A DNA stretch of 64,000 nucleotides from Natrinema salinisoli (GTDB taxonomy: Archaea; Halobacteriota; Halobacteria; Halobacteriales; Natrialbaceae), in NCBI RefSeq assembly GCF_020405205.1, contig NZ_CP084469.1, positions 3,844,001 to 3,908,000 on the forward strand. Direction: 5' to 3'. Of this stretch, positions 18,619 to 26,222 are shown piece by piece. The notes below the pieces were generated by a model, which did no database searches, was not told the origin of the DNA, and saw only the letters and a list, made by a program, of their open reading frames with translations. Position numbers and translations under genes: made by a program. Position 1 is the first letter of the stretch. Every line of letters begins with the position of its first letter.

Positions 18619-19128
18619 TCACGAGGGGGTTCCGAGAACGGTGATATCGTAACTGGCGACGTCCGAGGGTGCCTCGAGGACGATGACCTGGAACGCCCAC
18701 GACGAGCCCCCGTTGAGATCGCCGGTGCTGGCGAGATACCGACCGAGCAGGTCGCCCGCGTCGTCGTAGACGCGCGTTCGTACTTCCACAGTCTGGATCC
18801 TGTCGGTCCCCGTATTCGCGACGGTTCCCTGAATCGTCGAGCCGAGATAGCCGTCTTCGACGACGAACTCGTGGTCGACCAGCTCGAGCGGCTCGAGCGG
18901 CGTCACGGCGCTGGAGGGTTGCTGCTGGGCGAGTGCCGCCGCCGTGGACATCTGCGCTGCCGATCGGTTGGAGACGTTGCTGGCGTTGATGCCGCTGACG
19001 GTCCCCTCCTCGTAGGTCGGCTGTCCGCCGAGACTGTTGCTGCCGAGACAGCCGGCGGCCGCGATCGCGATCCCGGTTCCGAGCGATGCGAGCACTCGCC
19101 GTCGGCTCGTCGGTTCCGATCGGGTCAT
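18619..19128 (-). CDS. Tat-exported lipoprotein with FxLYD-like domain
   Basis: 169 residues. N-terminus TSRRRVLASLGTGIAIAAAGCLG is a twin-arginine signal with a lipobox whose Cys becomes the lipidated first residue. The C-terminal half (VEDGYLGSTIQGTVANTGTD, VRTRVYDDAGDLLGRYL, LNGGSSWAFQVIVL) has the alternating pattern of the FxLYD immunoglobulin-like domain found in many haloarchaeal lipoproteins. It would be anchored on the outer face of the membrane. No partner gene is adjacent. Confidence 0.85.
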   Translation of the reverse strand: MTRSEPTSRRRVLASLGTGIAIAAAGCLGSNSLGGQPTYEEGTVSGINASNVSNRSAAQMSTAAALAQQQPSSAVTPLEPLELVDHEFVVEDGYLGSTIQGTVANTGTDRIQTVEVRTRVYDDAGDLLGRYLASTGDLNGGSSWAFQVIVLEAPSDVASYDITVLGTPS

Positions 19129-19363
19129 CGCCGTCGTCCGTCCGTCCGCGAGTTGATTCCCTCACCGTGCATGCATCGGTTCCACACCGTCGACGCATTT
19201 CAGTGTAGGCCTTGAAGGGTCCGTTCTCGGTATCCTGATCGTCCCGTCGGCGTCACTCGATCGGCACACCCGCTCGAGGATCGCGTCGATCACCGACCGA
19301 GACCGGTGCGTGACGGTATGTGCAACGCAGTCCCTTATTGTCGGGTCGGTGGAACGTATCGCT

Positions 19364-20413
19364 ATGGGATCCGCCGAGACCGACGAGACGCTCGAGTCCT
19401 ACGGGGCCGACGTCGGGACTCGTGAGGGCGTGGCGACACGATTCCGTGAGTGGTTCCTGATCAGAGGCAACCGGTTGGGTGTCGCGGCGATCGTTTCGGT
19501 CGCCGTCTTCGTGATCGTGGTCGGGCTCTACGAACTCGGTGTCGTCTCGTTTACGAACCCGAACTCCGTGACGCGCGTGGCCAGCGGCATGATTGCAGGC
19601 ACGTTCTCCCTCGTGACGCTGGTCGTCTCGGTCAACCAGTTGATCCTCTCTCAGGAGTTCACCACGGCGAACAAAGCGCGCGATCGGTTCGATGGTGTCG
19701 TCGAGTTCCGACGAAACGTGGCGACCGAGGCCGGCATTCCCACGGCTCCGGCTGCGCCGACGAGAGTGCTCGAGCTCATAATCGAAACGATCCGACACGA
19801 CGCGGTCACGCTCGCCGATATCGTCTCCGATCACGACGAGGAAGTTCGCCACAGAGTCCTCCAGTACACGAACAGCGTCGAGGAACGAGCCGAAGAAGTC
19901 AGTGAAACGCTCGATAAAGCCGGAATAAGCACGTTTTCGGCCGTTTCGGCGGCGATACACTACGACGAGGCCTGGCAACTGTACGTCGCGACCCATCTGC
20001 GAAACGACTACGCCGACTCGTTGTCGCCGGCTGCGACGGACCAACTCGAGGAGTTGATCGGCTCCCTGAAGCTGTTCAATGTCGCCCGGGAGCAGTTCAA
20101 GACGACCTACTTGCAGCGAGAACTCACCCGGTTCTCGCAGTTGACGATCTACTGTGGGGTCCCGTCGATCCTGTCGGCGATCCTCATCGGGCTCCTCTAC
20201 GCCAACGTTACGGGCCCGAGTATCAACGTCGCAGTGCTTCCGTACGTCGTGAGCGTGCTGATCGTCGTCGTCCTCTCGCCGCTCGCGCTGCTCGTCTCCT
20301 ACATCCTCCGGACCGCGACGGTCACGCACCGAACCGCGTCGGTCGGTCCGATGATCCCCCAGAAGGATCCCGACGAAGGACCGTTCGACGTGACCTACGG
20401 CGAAGAACGGTAA
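19364..20413 (+). CDS. membrane protein, first of a tandem paralogous pair
   Basis: 349 residues from ATG 19364 (MGSAETDETLESYG). Two hydrophobic segments near the N-terminus (LGVAAIVSVAVFVIVVGLYE and GMIAGTFSLVTLVVSVNQLI), a long soluble middle (about 105-255), then two more (CGVPSILSAILIGLLYANV and LPYVVSVLIVVVLSPLALLV). Shared blocks with the next gene are VNQLILSQEF, REQFKTTYLQREL and SYILRTATVTHRT. The layout (2 TM, soluble region, 2 TM) resembles bestrophin-like proteins, but I cannot assign it. Function unknown. Confidence 0.82.
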   Translation: MGSAETDETLESYGADVGTREGVATRFREWFLIRGNRLGVAAIVSVAVFVIVVGLYELGVVSFTNPNSVTRVASGMIAGTFSLVTLVVSVNQLILSQEFTTANKARDRFDGVVEFRRNVATEAGIPTAPAAPTRVLELIIETIRHDAVTLADIVSDHDEEVRHRVLQYTNSVEERAEEVSETLDKAGISTFSAVSAAIHYDEAWQLYVATHLRNDYADSLSPAATDQLEELIGSLKLFNVAREQFKTTYLQRELTRFSQLTIYCGVPSILSAILIGLLYANVTGPSINVAVLPYVVSVLIVVVLSPLALLVSYILRTATVTHRTASVGPMIPQKDPDEGPFDVTYGEER

Positions 20414-20616
20414 CGACCGAACTCAGCGTCGACCCGTTCGAGCAGCCGTCGGACGGTCTGGCGTCTCTCGACGGTCATTATCGGGTCAATCGAGTCGACC
20501 GACTGGGGGATATTCTTCGGGTCGATCGACGGGGTTCCAGTACGGGTCGTCTCATTGACCCGTCGCCTTCCGGGCCGACGCTTTTGTTCGCGGTCCTCGT
20601 CGGTTCGAATCGCTGA

Positions 20617-21648
20617 ATGGACAGCTCGGACTCGGAAGCTGACGAGAACGGCGGCGGCCGACTCACCGGACCGCGGCTGTATCTCCTGCTTCGGATGGAT
20701 CGTCGGCTGCTCACGGCGGTCGTGCTCGGGATCGTGTTCGTCGTCCTCGTCGGGCTCAGTCAGGTCGGCCTCCCGGCGCTGCGGACGATCGTCGCGACCA
20801 ACAACGGCACCTTCTGGATCTTCTCGGCGTTCATCGGGTCGATCATCACGGGGACCTCGATCGTCGTCACGATCAATCAGCTGGTGCTCTCCCAGGAGCT
20901 CGGCGCGGTCGGCGACCAGCGCGAACGGATGCAGGAGGCGATGGGCTTCCGTCAGGATCTGGAAGAGAGACTCGAGGAGGACGTAACGCCGCCCGAGCCA
21001 GCCGGTTTCCTCTACGAGCTCGTCGATGGAATTCAGGAGGAAGCGAACGATTTCGAGTCGACGATGACGGACAACCCCGATCACAGCGACGAGCTCAAGG
21101 AGAAGGTCCGCAACTACGTCGACGATCTCTCCGAGAACGCCGAAACCGTCAAGGGGAACCTCGAGGACGCCCAGTTCGGGACGTTCGAGGTGATCTGGAA
21201 CGCGCTCAATTTCAACTATTCGCGGAAGATCTACGACGCCCGCAAGCTCCGCGCGGACCACCAGGAGGAACTGTCCGACGATGCCAACGATGAGATCGAC
21301 GACATGGTAACGCTCCTGAAGTTCTTCGGCCCCGCTCGAGAGCACTTCAAGACGCTGTATTTCCAGTGGGAACTGATCAATCTCTCCCGGGCGCTGCTGT
21401 ACGCGGCGATCCCCGCGCTCACGGTGACGGGGATCATGCTGATGTACGTCGATGCGACCGTCTTGCCCGGGCAGACGCTTGGCGTCGACAATCTCGTCTG
21501 GCTGACCAGCGCGGGGTTCGTCATCGGGATCACGCCGTTCGTGATCTTCATCGTCTACATTCTCCGGATCGCGACGGTCGCCAAGCGAACGCTCGCGATG
21601 GGCCCCTTCATTCTCCGGCAGTCCGAGCGCGACGAGGATCTGGGGTGA
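20617..21648 (+). CDS. membrane protein, second of a tandem paralogous pair
   Basis: 343 residues starting MDSSDSEADENGG. Same plan as its upstream neighbour: two N-terminal hydrophobic segments (LLTAVVLGIVFVVLVGLSQV, FWIFSAFIGSIITGTSIVVT), the shared block INQLVLSQELGAVGDQRERM, a charged middle with a helix-forming Glu/Lys-rich stretch (LKEKVRNYVDDLSENAETVK), AREHFKTLYFQWELINLSR, and two C-terminal hydrophobic segments ending VYILRIATVAKRTLAMGPF. It probably arose by tandem duplication and diverged strongly. Function unknown. Confidence 0.83.
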   Translation: MDSSDSEADENGGGRLTGPRLYLLLRMDRRLLTAVVLGIVFVVLVGLSQVGLPALRTIVATNNGTFWIFSAFIGSIITGTSIVVTINQLVLSQELGAVGDQRERMQEAMGFRQDLEERLEEDVTPPEPAGFLYELVDGIQEEANDFESTMTDNPDHSDELKEKVRNYVDDLSENAETVKGNLEDAQFGTFEVIWNALNFNYSRKIYDARKLRADHQEELSDDANDEIDDMVTLLKFFGPAREHFKTLYFQWELINLSRALLYAAIPALTVTGIMLMYVDATVLPGQTLGVDNLVWLTSAGFVIGITPFVIFIVYILRIATVAKRTLAMGPFILRQSERDEDLG

Positions 21649-21725
21649 CGACGCGCTTGATCCGTCCCCGGATCGAGGAGTGCCGATCCGCGCCATTGGT
21701 ATGGCTCCGGTGGATACCGTCGGCC

Positions 21726-22172
21726 GTGATCGTCGCCATCTGCGGGCCGCCGGGTGCGGGAAAGACCACCGTGGCGACCCGCGTTCGCGCGCGGCTCGAG
21801 GAGGACGGAATCCTCGTTCGAGTGATCCACTCCGACGACTTCTCGAGTCGCACCTACGAGCAACTCGCCGAGCGGGTCGCCGCGGCACCCGACCCTGGAG
21901 TCACGCTGGTCGACGGCACCTTCTATCGCCGGGCGTGGCAAACGCGGTTTCGGACCCTCGGTGACGTGCAGTTCGTCCTCGTCACCGCGAGCCTCGAGAG
22001 CTGTCTCGAGCGAAATCGACGCCGTGCGGATTCGATCGATGAGCAGGGCGTCCACGTGGTCTACCGGGAGTTCGACGAGCCCGAGGCCGACCTCGAGATC
22101 GACACGGATCGGTGTGGGCCCGACGATGCGGCCGACCGGATCGCGGCCGCGATCGAGGGCTGGCTCGAGTGA
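21726..22172 (+). CDS. small P-loop kinase (AAA_33-like)
   Basis: 148 residues from GTG 21726, which places the Walker A motif GPPGAGKTTVATRVRARL at the extreme N-terminus as usual for this family. Downstream are VRVIHSDDFSS, the Walker B-like strand GVTLVDGTFYRRAW, VLVTASLESCLERNRRR (lid-like) and the C-terminal helix RIAAAIEGWLE. It is similar in outline to adenylyl-sulfate kinase, PSTK or zeta-type kinases that phosphorylate a small molecule or tRNA. The substrate cannot be told. The frame is open further upstream, so the start is uncertain. Confidence 0.72.
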   Translation: MIVAICGPPGAGKTTVATRVRARLEEDGILVRVIHSDDFSSRTYEQLAERVAAAPDPGVTLVDGTFYRRAWQTRFRTLGDVQFVLVTASLESCLERNRRRADSIDEQGVHVVYREFDEPEADLEIDTDRCGPDDAADRIAAAIEGWLE

Positions 22173-22302
22173 GTGTCTGGTTCCGACCGGCCGTGATACA
22201 GCGGTCCGGTCGGTGTGCGTACCGCGACCGTCTGCCCGGAGGGTTTCTTCTGTCTTCGTTTCGAACTGTCACTGTCACGACCACAATATCTATATTAGTG
22301 GG

Positions 22303-22324
22303 TGCTAATATTAGCAATTGCTAA
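22303..22324. promoter_or_regulatory. overlapping perfect palindromes, ArsR operator
   Basis: Two perfect 14-base palindromes overlap: TGCTAATATTAGCA (22303-22316) and TTAGCAATTGCTAA (22311-22324). They end one base before the G of AG-ATG at 22326, covering the transcription start and TATA region of arsR. The site fits an autorepressing ArsR/SmtB dimer, possibly two dimers. Confidence 0.78.
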
Positions 22325-22325
22325 G

Positions 22326-22697
22326 ATGAGCGAACGACAAATCGACGGGCCGGCTCCACCGGACGACTCGCAGACGGTCGACTGTTGCTCGACCGGCCAC
22401 TCCCTGCCGGAAGATGCGGTCGCCGCCGACGTGCAAACGCTTGCGACCCTCGGGAACGATACCCGCTACGAAGCGCTTCGGCTCATCGCCGCGGCCGACG
22501 ACGGTATCTGCGTCTGTGAACTCGAGCCGTCCCTCGGCGTGAGTCAGGGTGCGGTCAGTCAGGCCCTCTCCCGGCTTTTCAGCGCCGGGCTGGTCGACCG
22601 GCGAAAAGAGGGTCGATGGCGGTACTACACCGCGACGCCGCGCGCCGAGCGGCTGCTCCGCGTCCTCGACGAAACGAGGTCGGTCGACGATGACTGA
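22326..22697 (+). CDS. arsR: ArsR-family metalloregulatory repressor
   Basis: 123 residues from ATG 22326. The winged helix has LGNDTRYEALRLIAAADDGICVCELEPSLGVSQGAVSQALSRLF. The ICVCEL segment (Cys62, Cys64) is the classic alpha-3 arsenite site ELCVCDL, and an N-terminal Cys20-Cys21 pair (TVDCCSTGH) can provide further thiols, as in several arsenite or organoarsenical repressors. Placed on a self-overlapping palindromic operator. The downstream genes are a small membrane protein and arsN2, so the inducer is probably an arsenical. Confidence 0.9.
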   Translation: MSERQIDGPAPPDDSQTVDCCSTGHSLPEDAVAADVQTLATLGNDTRYEALRLIAAADDGICVCELEPSLGVSQGAVSQALSRLFSAGLVDRRKEGRWRYYTATPRAERLLRVLDETRSVDDD

Positions 22698-22849
22698 CGA
22701 CGCCGCTACCGATCGACGGCAAAAAACTAACACCGTCGCCACACTCCCATGTCGACTCTGACGACCGCTGTCGTCGAAACCGAGAGGCCGTTGCGAAACG
22801 TATCGCTGGCTCCGCCACGACCGTCACCGCTGCCCTACACAACTGCACC

Positions 22850-23140
22850 ATGTCACGTCCACCGTTCGATCCACGATATCGTCCAGCCGTCGAGCAACCC
22901 AGCTGGGAACGCGTACTCGCGAGCTACGCCCTCGTGCCCGCGTTGCTCTTCCTGCTCTGGGCCATCAGCCAGCCGCACGCCGCTATCGTTGTCCTCACGG
23001 CGACCGTCGCCCTCTTCCTCGTCGCGCGACGCAGCCTCGGTCTGGCCCGCTGCCTCTCCGATTGTGGGGGGTTCTCGGTCGATTTGGGCGGGAAGCTCCG
23101 GATTACGATCGCTCGGCCGCAGGTCGATGACTCGCGGTAG
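22850..23140 (+). CDS. small two-TM protein of the ars locus
   Basis: 96 residues. Two hydrophobic helices (VLASYALVPALLFLLWAISQ and AAIVVLTATVALFLVARRSL) are followed by a soluble tail with a Cys pair (ARCLSDCGGF). The start ATG 22850 (MSRPPFDPRY) is not preceded by a clear SD. It sits between arsR and arsN2 on the same strand. It is far too short to be ArsB or Acr3. Its role in arsenic resistance is only guessed from position; thiolate binding by the CLSDC pair is possible. Confidence 0.65.
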   Translation: MSRPPFDPRYRPAVEQPSWERVLASYALVPALLFLLWAISQPHAAIVVLTATVALFLVARRSLGLARCLSDCGGFSVDLGGKLRITIARPQVDDSR

Positions 23141-23224
23141 CCTTCAGTTCGCGCCGCAGAAGCGACGCCGGCAGCGGGACGACCGGCCGACCCAGTCACC
23201 GCCAACGGAGGGCGATGGAAGCGT

Positions 23225-23671
23225 ATGACCGACGTTTCGATAACGCTCCGACCGGTGGACGCTGAGACCGTCGAACGCGTCGAAGCGCTGTTGAAAGCCA
23301 ACGACCTCCCGTATCGGGACGTCCGAACGAAGCCAGAGTGTTTCGTCACCGCGTTCTCCGAGACGACGTTCGTCGGCGTCGGCGGCGTCGAACGATACGG
23401 GTCGAACGGGCTCTTGCGGTCGGTCGTCGTGACGGAATCGAATCGCGGTCAGGGGTACGGCACTGCCCTGGTCGGCGCGCTCGAGGACCGCGCACGATCC
23501 AACGGGGTGGAGACGCTGTACCTCTTGACCACGACCGCGTCGGCGTTCTTTCAACGAGAGGGGTACGACGCAGTCGATCGAGAGGCCGTTCCGGAGTCCA
23601 TTCAGCAAACGACCGAGTTCGCGGATCTCTGTCCGAACTCGGCGATCTGCCTGAAAAAGAACCTCGAGTGA
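23225..23671 (+). CDS. arsN2: GNAT N-acetyltransferase, ArsN2 type
   Basis: 148 residues with a full GNAT core: GVGGVERYGSNGLLRSVVVTESNRGQGYGTALVGAL (motif A, acetyl-CoA pyrophosphate loop RGQGYG) and ETLYLLTTTASAFFQREGYDAV (motif B). The wording YLLTTTASAFFQREGY and the closing CPNSAICLKKNL match the ArsN2 subfamily, found in arsenic-resistance operons. The related ArsN1 acetylates arsinothricin or similar trivalent compounds; the substrate of ArsN2 is less settled. The clustering with arsR supports the assignment. Confidence 0.86.
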   Translation: MTDVSITLRPVDAETVERVEALLKANDLPYRDVRTKPECFVTAFSETTFVGVGGVERYGSNGLLRSVVVTESNRGQGYGTALVGALEDRARSNGVETLYLLTTTASAFFQREGYDAVDREAVPESIQQTTEFADLCPNSAICLKKNLE

Positions 23672-23808
23672 TAACCCGCCGAAATCGGCCGGAACTCGGG
23701 GAGGCTCGAATCGGACGCTCGAGTCACGACGGAGAGCCGGCCACTCGACTGACGGCGTACTTCCGCTTGCGGAGCGGTCGCACCGCATTGTGCTCCGGGA
23801 AAGAACCG

Positions 23809-24687
23809 CTACAGCCCCAGATCGATACCGAACCGGTCGGCCGGAGCGAAGTCCCCCGGCAGTTCCTCGGGGACGACCTCGTCCGGCAGGGCATCCCAGT
23901 TGAGCTCGTCCTCCCCGGGGACCGCGTCGGTGTCGAACTCGGGTTCGTCGGCGGGGGGCACGTCGCGATACTCCCGTGGCGGCGCGTCGTGTGCGTAGAC
24001 GCTCTCGGGATGGTCGACGGTCCAGACGTGGAGCATACACGGGGTTCGACAGGGGAACTCTCGATCACCGTCCTGGAAATCCCCTTCGTACGCCCGGCGG
24101 TAGTACCACCACGCGAATCGTCCTGGGAGTCCGGTGTGGGCGTGCCACGGCGAACACCGCTCTTCGGACGTCTCCTCGCCGTACACCGCCGGTGGCTCGA
24201 CCGAGTCTCCGTCAAGCGTCGCGATGAACATGACGCCGATCGGTTGCCAGGACCGGTTGTCGACGAGCACCGATTCCGGCCGTTCGGGATCCAGGAGCTC
24301 GCCGTCGCCGATGAATTCCGGACTGAGCCAGTGCGACCAGCTATCGTCGCCGGTCTCGAGCGTATCGAAGTACGGCTTGTATCCCACCTCGAGCAGCGTC
24401 TCCACGTTGGAATACCTGGTCTCGAGGGTATCCCGAACGGCCGACCGGAGCTCGGTCGTCGCCGGATGGTCGTCCGCACAGCCCTCGGTGCTCGCCCCCT
24501 CGCAGTGGGTCATTCCCGTCTCGAGGGTCGCTTCCGGGCAGTTCTCGTCGAACCAGTGGGTCGTCCGGGGCGCACTGTCGTCCCCATCGGCTCGCACGCT
24601 CCCGACCGCCGAAAGCGTCGCAGTTCCGGCTGACGCCCGCAACAGCGTCCGTCGCGACACGTGCAATTTGTCGTCACTGTCGTGCAT
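23809..24687 (-). CDS. Tat-secreted protein of unknown function with PWHxH and MLHVW motifs
   Basis: 292 residues from ATG 24687. The N-terminus VSRRTLLRASAGTATLSAVGS is a twin-arginine signal; there is no lipobox Cys, so the protein is probably released. The mature part has six Cys, among them ENCPE, THCEG, EGCAD and CRTPC, plus the notable blocks SWSHWLSPEFIGDG, CSPWHAHTGLPGRFAWWYY and CMLHVWTVDHPES. The His clusters suggest a metal site. The end is acidic and repeat-free. I do not recognise the family. It converges with arsN2. Confidence 0.78.
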   Translation of the reverse strand: MHDSDDKLHVSRRTLLRASAGTATLSAVGSVRADGDDSAPRTTHWFDENCPEATLETGMTHCEGASTEGCADDHPATTELRSAVRDTLETRYSNVETLLEVGYKPYFDTLETGDDSWSHWLSPEFIGDGELLDPERPESVLVDNRSWQPIGVMFIATLDGDSVEPPAVYGEETSEERCSPWHAHTGLPGRFAWWYYRRAYEGDFQDGDREFPCRTPCMLHVWTVDHPESVYAHDAPPREYRDVPPADEPEFDTDAVPGEDELNWDALPDEVVPEELPGDFAPADRFGIDLGL

Positions 24688-24809
24688 CCCAGCACGTTCC
24701 ACACCGACCGTCGGTATGAAACCCGGTTGCCGGTCGAACTGATAGTCACCCGGGGAAACCGCTTGGCGGACGTGGCGTCGAAACCCTGATGGAACGGGCG
24801 GAGCCGTCC

Positions 24810-25718
24810 TCAGTGAAAGGCCGACTCGAGGACGGCAGCCAGTTCGATATCGGTCGGTTCGTCTTCCCACCCGCCGTCGTCGTCGACGTAGCGTTCGGGG
24901 GTTTCGCAGCTGAAGCCGTAGATTCCGATGATCCCGTCGGCCGGCTCGATCGGCTCGGAACTGTCGGCCGCTACCCAGGCGTAATCCTCACCCGACGGGA
25001 TGAGCTCGCCGATCGCTTCGATCTCCCCGGCCTCGAACAGCGGTTCGATCGCCGGTGCGAGCGTACCGGTCACCGAGACGTGGATGTCGCTCTCCCCGGC
25101 CGGGCTCGCCTCGCCGGTGTACAGTTCGTAGACGACCGCGTGCTCCTCGACGACCGCGATTTCGAGCCGGTCGTAGGACCATCTGGCCGCAAAGCGTCTG
25201 AACAGGGGGTCCTCTTCAGGCCTGTCGAGGTGATACTCGAGCAGGCTCGCCTTGCGTGATGCCGTATACGGCTCGAGGGCATCGGCCGTATCGAGTTTCT
25301 CAACGAGGGAGAGTTTCTTGACCAGCGTTTCCTCGTCGATGGGTTTGACGAGGTAGTCGGTGATCGGGAGCTCGATAATGTCGGTTCCGGGGGCAACTGC
25401 GGTGATCATCAGAGTGATCACGTCGGATCCTTTCGGGACCGTCTCGAGGACCTCTCGCCCCGAACCGTCCGGGAGTCGCCGATCGAGAAGGACGATGTCG
25501 ACTGCCGGCTGCGATTCCAGTTTCGCCTGGCCGTCGGCGACCGAACCCGCGGTGTGGATCCGCGTGTTGTGCCCGCAGAAAGCTCGCGTCCAGACCGTCA
25601 GAAGTTCCGCGAGTTCTTCGTCGTCTTCGACGATCAATACGGACCGGGTGGTCGTATCGGTCGTTTTCGGCCCTGCCGAACCCGTTTGGGCACCACTTCG
25701 AGATAGGTTAAAAGTCAT
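24810..25718 (-). CDS. REC-HalX response regulator with extra C-terminal domain
   Basis: 302 residues. The receiver domain (about 26-145) has VLIVEDDEELAELL (acidic pair), phospho-acceptor Asp79 in DIVLLDRRLPDGSG, LMITAV (Thr) and YLVKPIDEE (Lys). A HalX-like helical region follows (about 146-190, LEPYTASRKASLLEYHLDRP). The remaining 110 residues (YDRLEIAVVEEHAVVYELY ... EDEPTDIELAAVLESAF) form an alpha/beta region I cannot name. Most HalX regulators end soon after HalX, so this is an extended form. No kinase is adjacent. Confidence 0.85.
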   Translation of the reverse strand: MTFNLSRSGAQTGSAGPKTTDTTTRSVLIVEDDEELAELLTVWTRAFCGHNTRIHTAGSVADGQAKLESQPAVDIVLLDRRLPDGSGREVLETVPKGSDVITLMITAVAPGTDIIELPITDYLVKPIDEETLVKKLSLVEKLDTADALEPYTASRKASLLEYHLDRPEEDPLFRRFAARWSYDRLEIAVVEEHAVVYELYTGEASPAGESDIHVSVTGTLAPAIEPLFEAGEIEAIGELIPSGEDYAWVAADSSEPIEPADGIIGIYGFSCETPERYVDDDGGWEDEPTDIELAAVLESAFH

Positions 25719-25945
25719 ATCAGTTGATAATTTTTGTTGGATCTCTGTAACTCATCGCTTTCGATATTCGCCACAAATAGTTCTCTGTGCTCTCATATAC
25801 GATTTATTAGCTTAATATACATTTTAATATATAAATGTTATTCATTCAACAGAACTGTGGTTCCGTTCGAGACGATTCGAGGGGACTCTCCACTCCCAGC
25901 GTTCGAGGAACGGGACGGTTCGGTCTCGTGACCGTGGCTCTCGAG

Positions 25946-26107
25946 TCACGACTCGAGCGCGACCGGGATCGGGCGGACGCGGACGGCACTCGACGAATCG
26001 GTCGTCACTATCGCCTCTCGTGAATTCGAATCGATCGACGCTGACGCGGTCCCGGCCACCGAGGCGACGCTGAGAGCGCCGATGGTCAAGTACTGCCGCT
26101 GGTGACG
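25946..26107 (-). pseudogene. possible remnant of a secreted-protein gene
   Basis: A minus-strand frame reads RHQRQYLTIGALSVASVAGT then ASASIDSNSREAIVTTDSSS and stops at 25946. It looks like a haloarchaeal signal peptide with the start of a mature domain, with normal GC3 bias, but it has no ATG in a good position (a TTG at 26089 is the nearest start) and no body. It may be a decayed N-terminal fragment or chance. Confidence 0.3.
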
Positions 26108-26192
26108 GAGTGTTCGGGGAAGTCCACCCGAGTATATCGCCGATCCGGTTTTGAAAAGCGACGGGACGAGCCGTGTACCAATAACGATCAAG

Positions 26193-26200
26193 TTTAAATA
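26193..26200 (+). promoter_or_regulatory. TATA box of the beta-propeller gene
   Basis: TTTAAATA centred about 27 bases before ATG 26223 in an otherwise GC-rich stretch, giving a leaderless mRNA. Confidence 0.65.
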
Positions 26201-26222
26201 TTTGTTTCCGAAACGAGGAACG

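Larger units (their letters stand above)
25719..26222. other. 504-base divergent intergenic region, AT-rich left half
   Basis: Separates the response regulator (minus) and the beta-propeller lipoprotein (plus). Bases 25719-25860 are much richer in A/T than the surroundings and include a dyad ACATTT/AAATGT at 25819-25838. Bases 25946-26107 hold a signal-peptide-like minus-strand fragment (listed separately). A clear TATA for the plus gene lies at 26193-26200. No other gene is supported. Confidence 0.6.

Noticed and set aside
20600-20616. GGTTCGAATC, a tRNA T-loop-like string
   Set aside because: No acceptor, anticodon or D arm can be folded around it; chance match.
20395-21888. 497-codon minus-strand frame
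   Set aside because: Antisense to the second tandem membrane-protein gene; no hydrophobic segments or motifs of its own.
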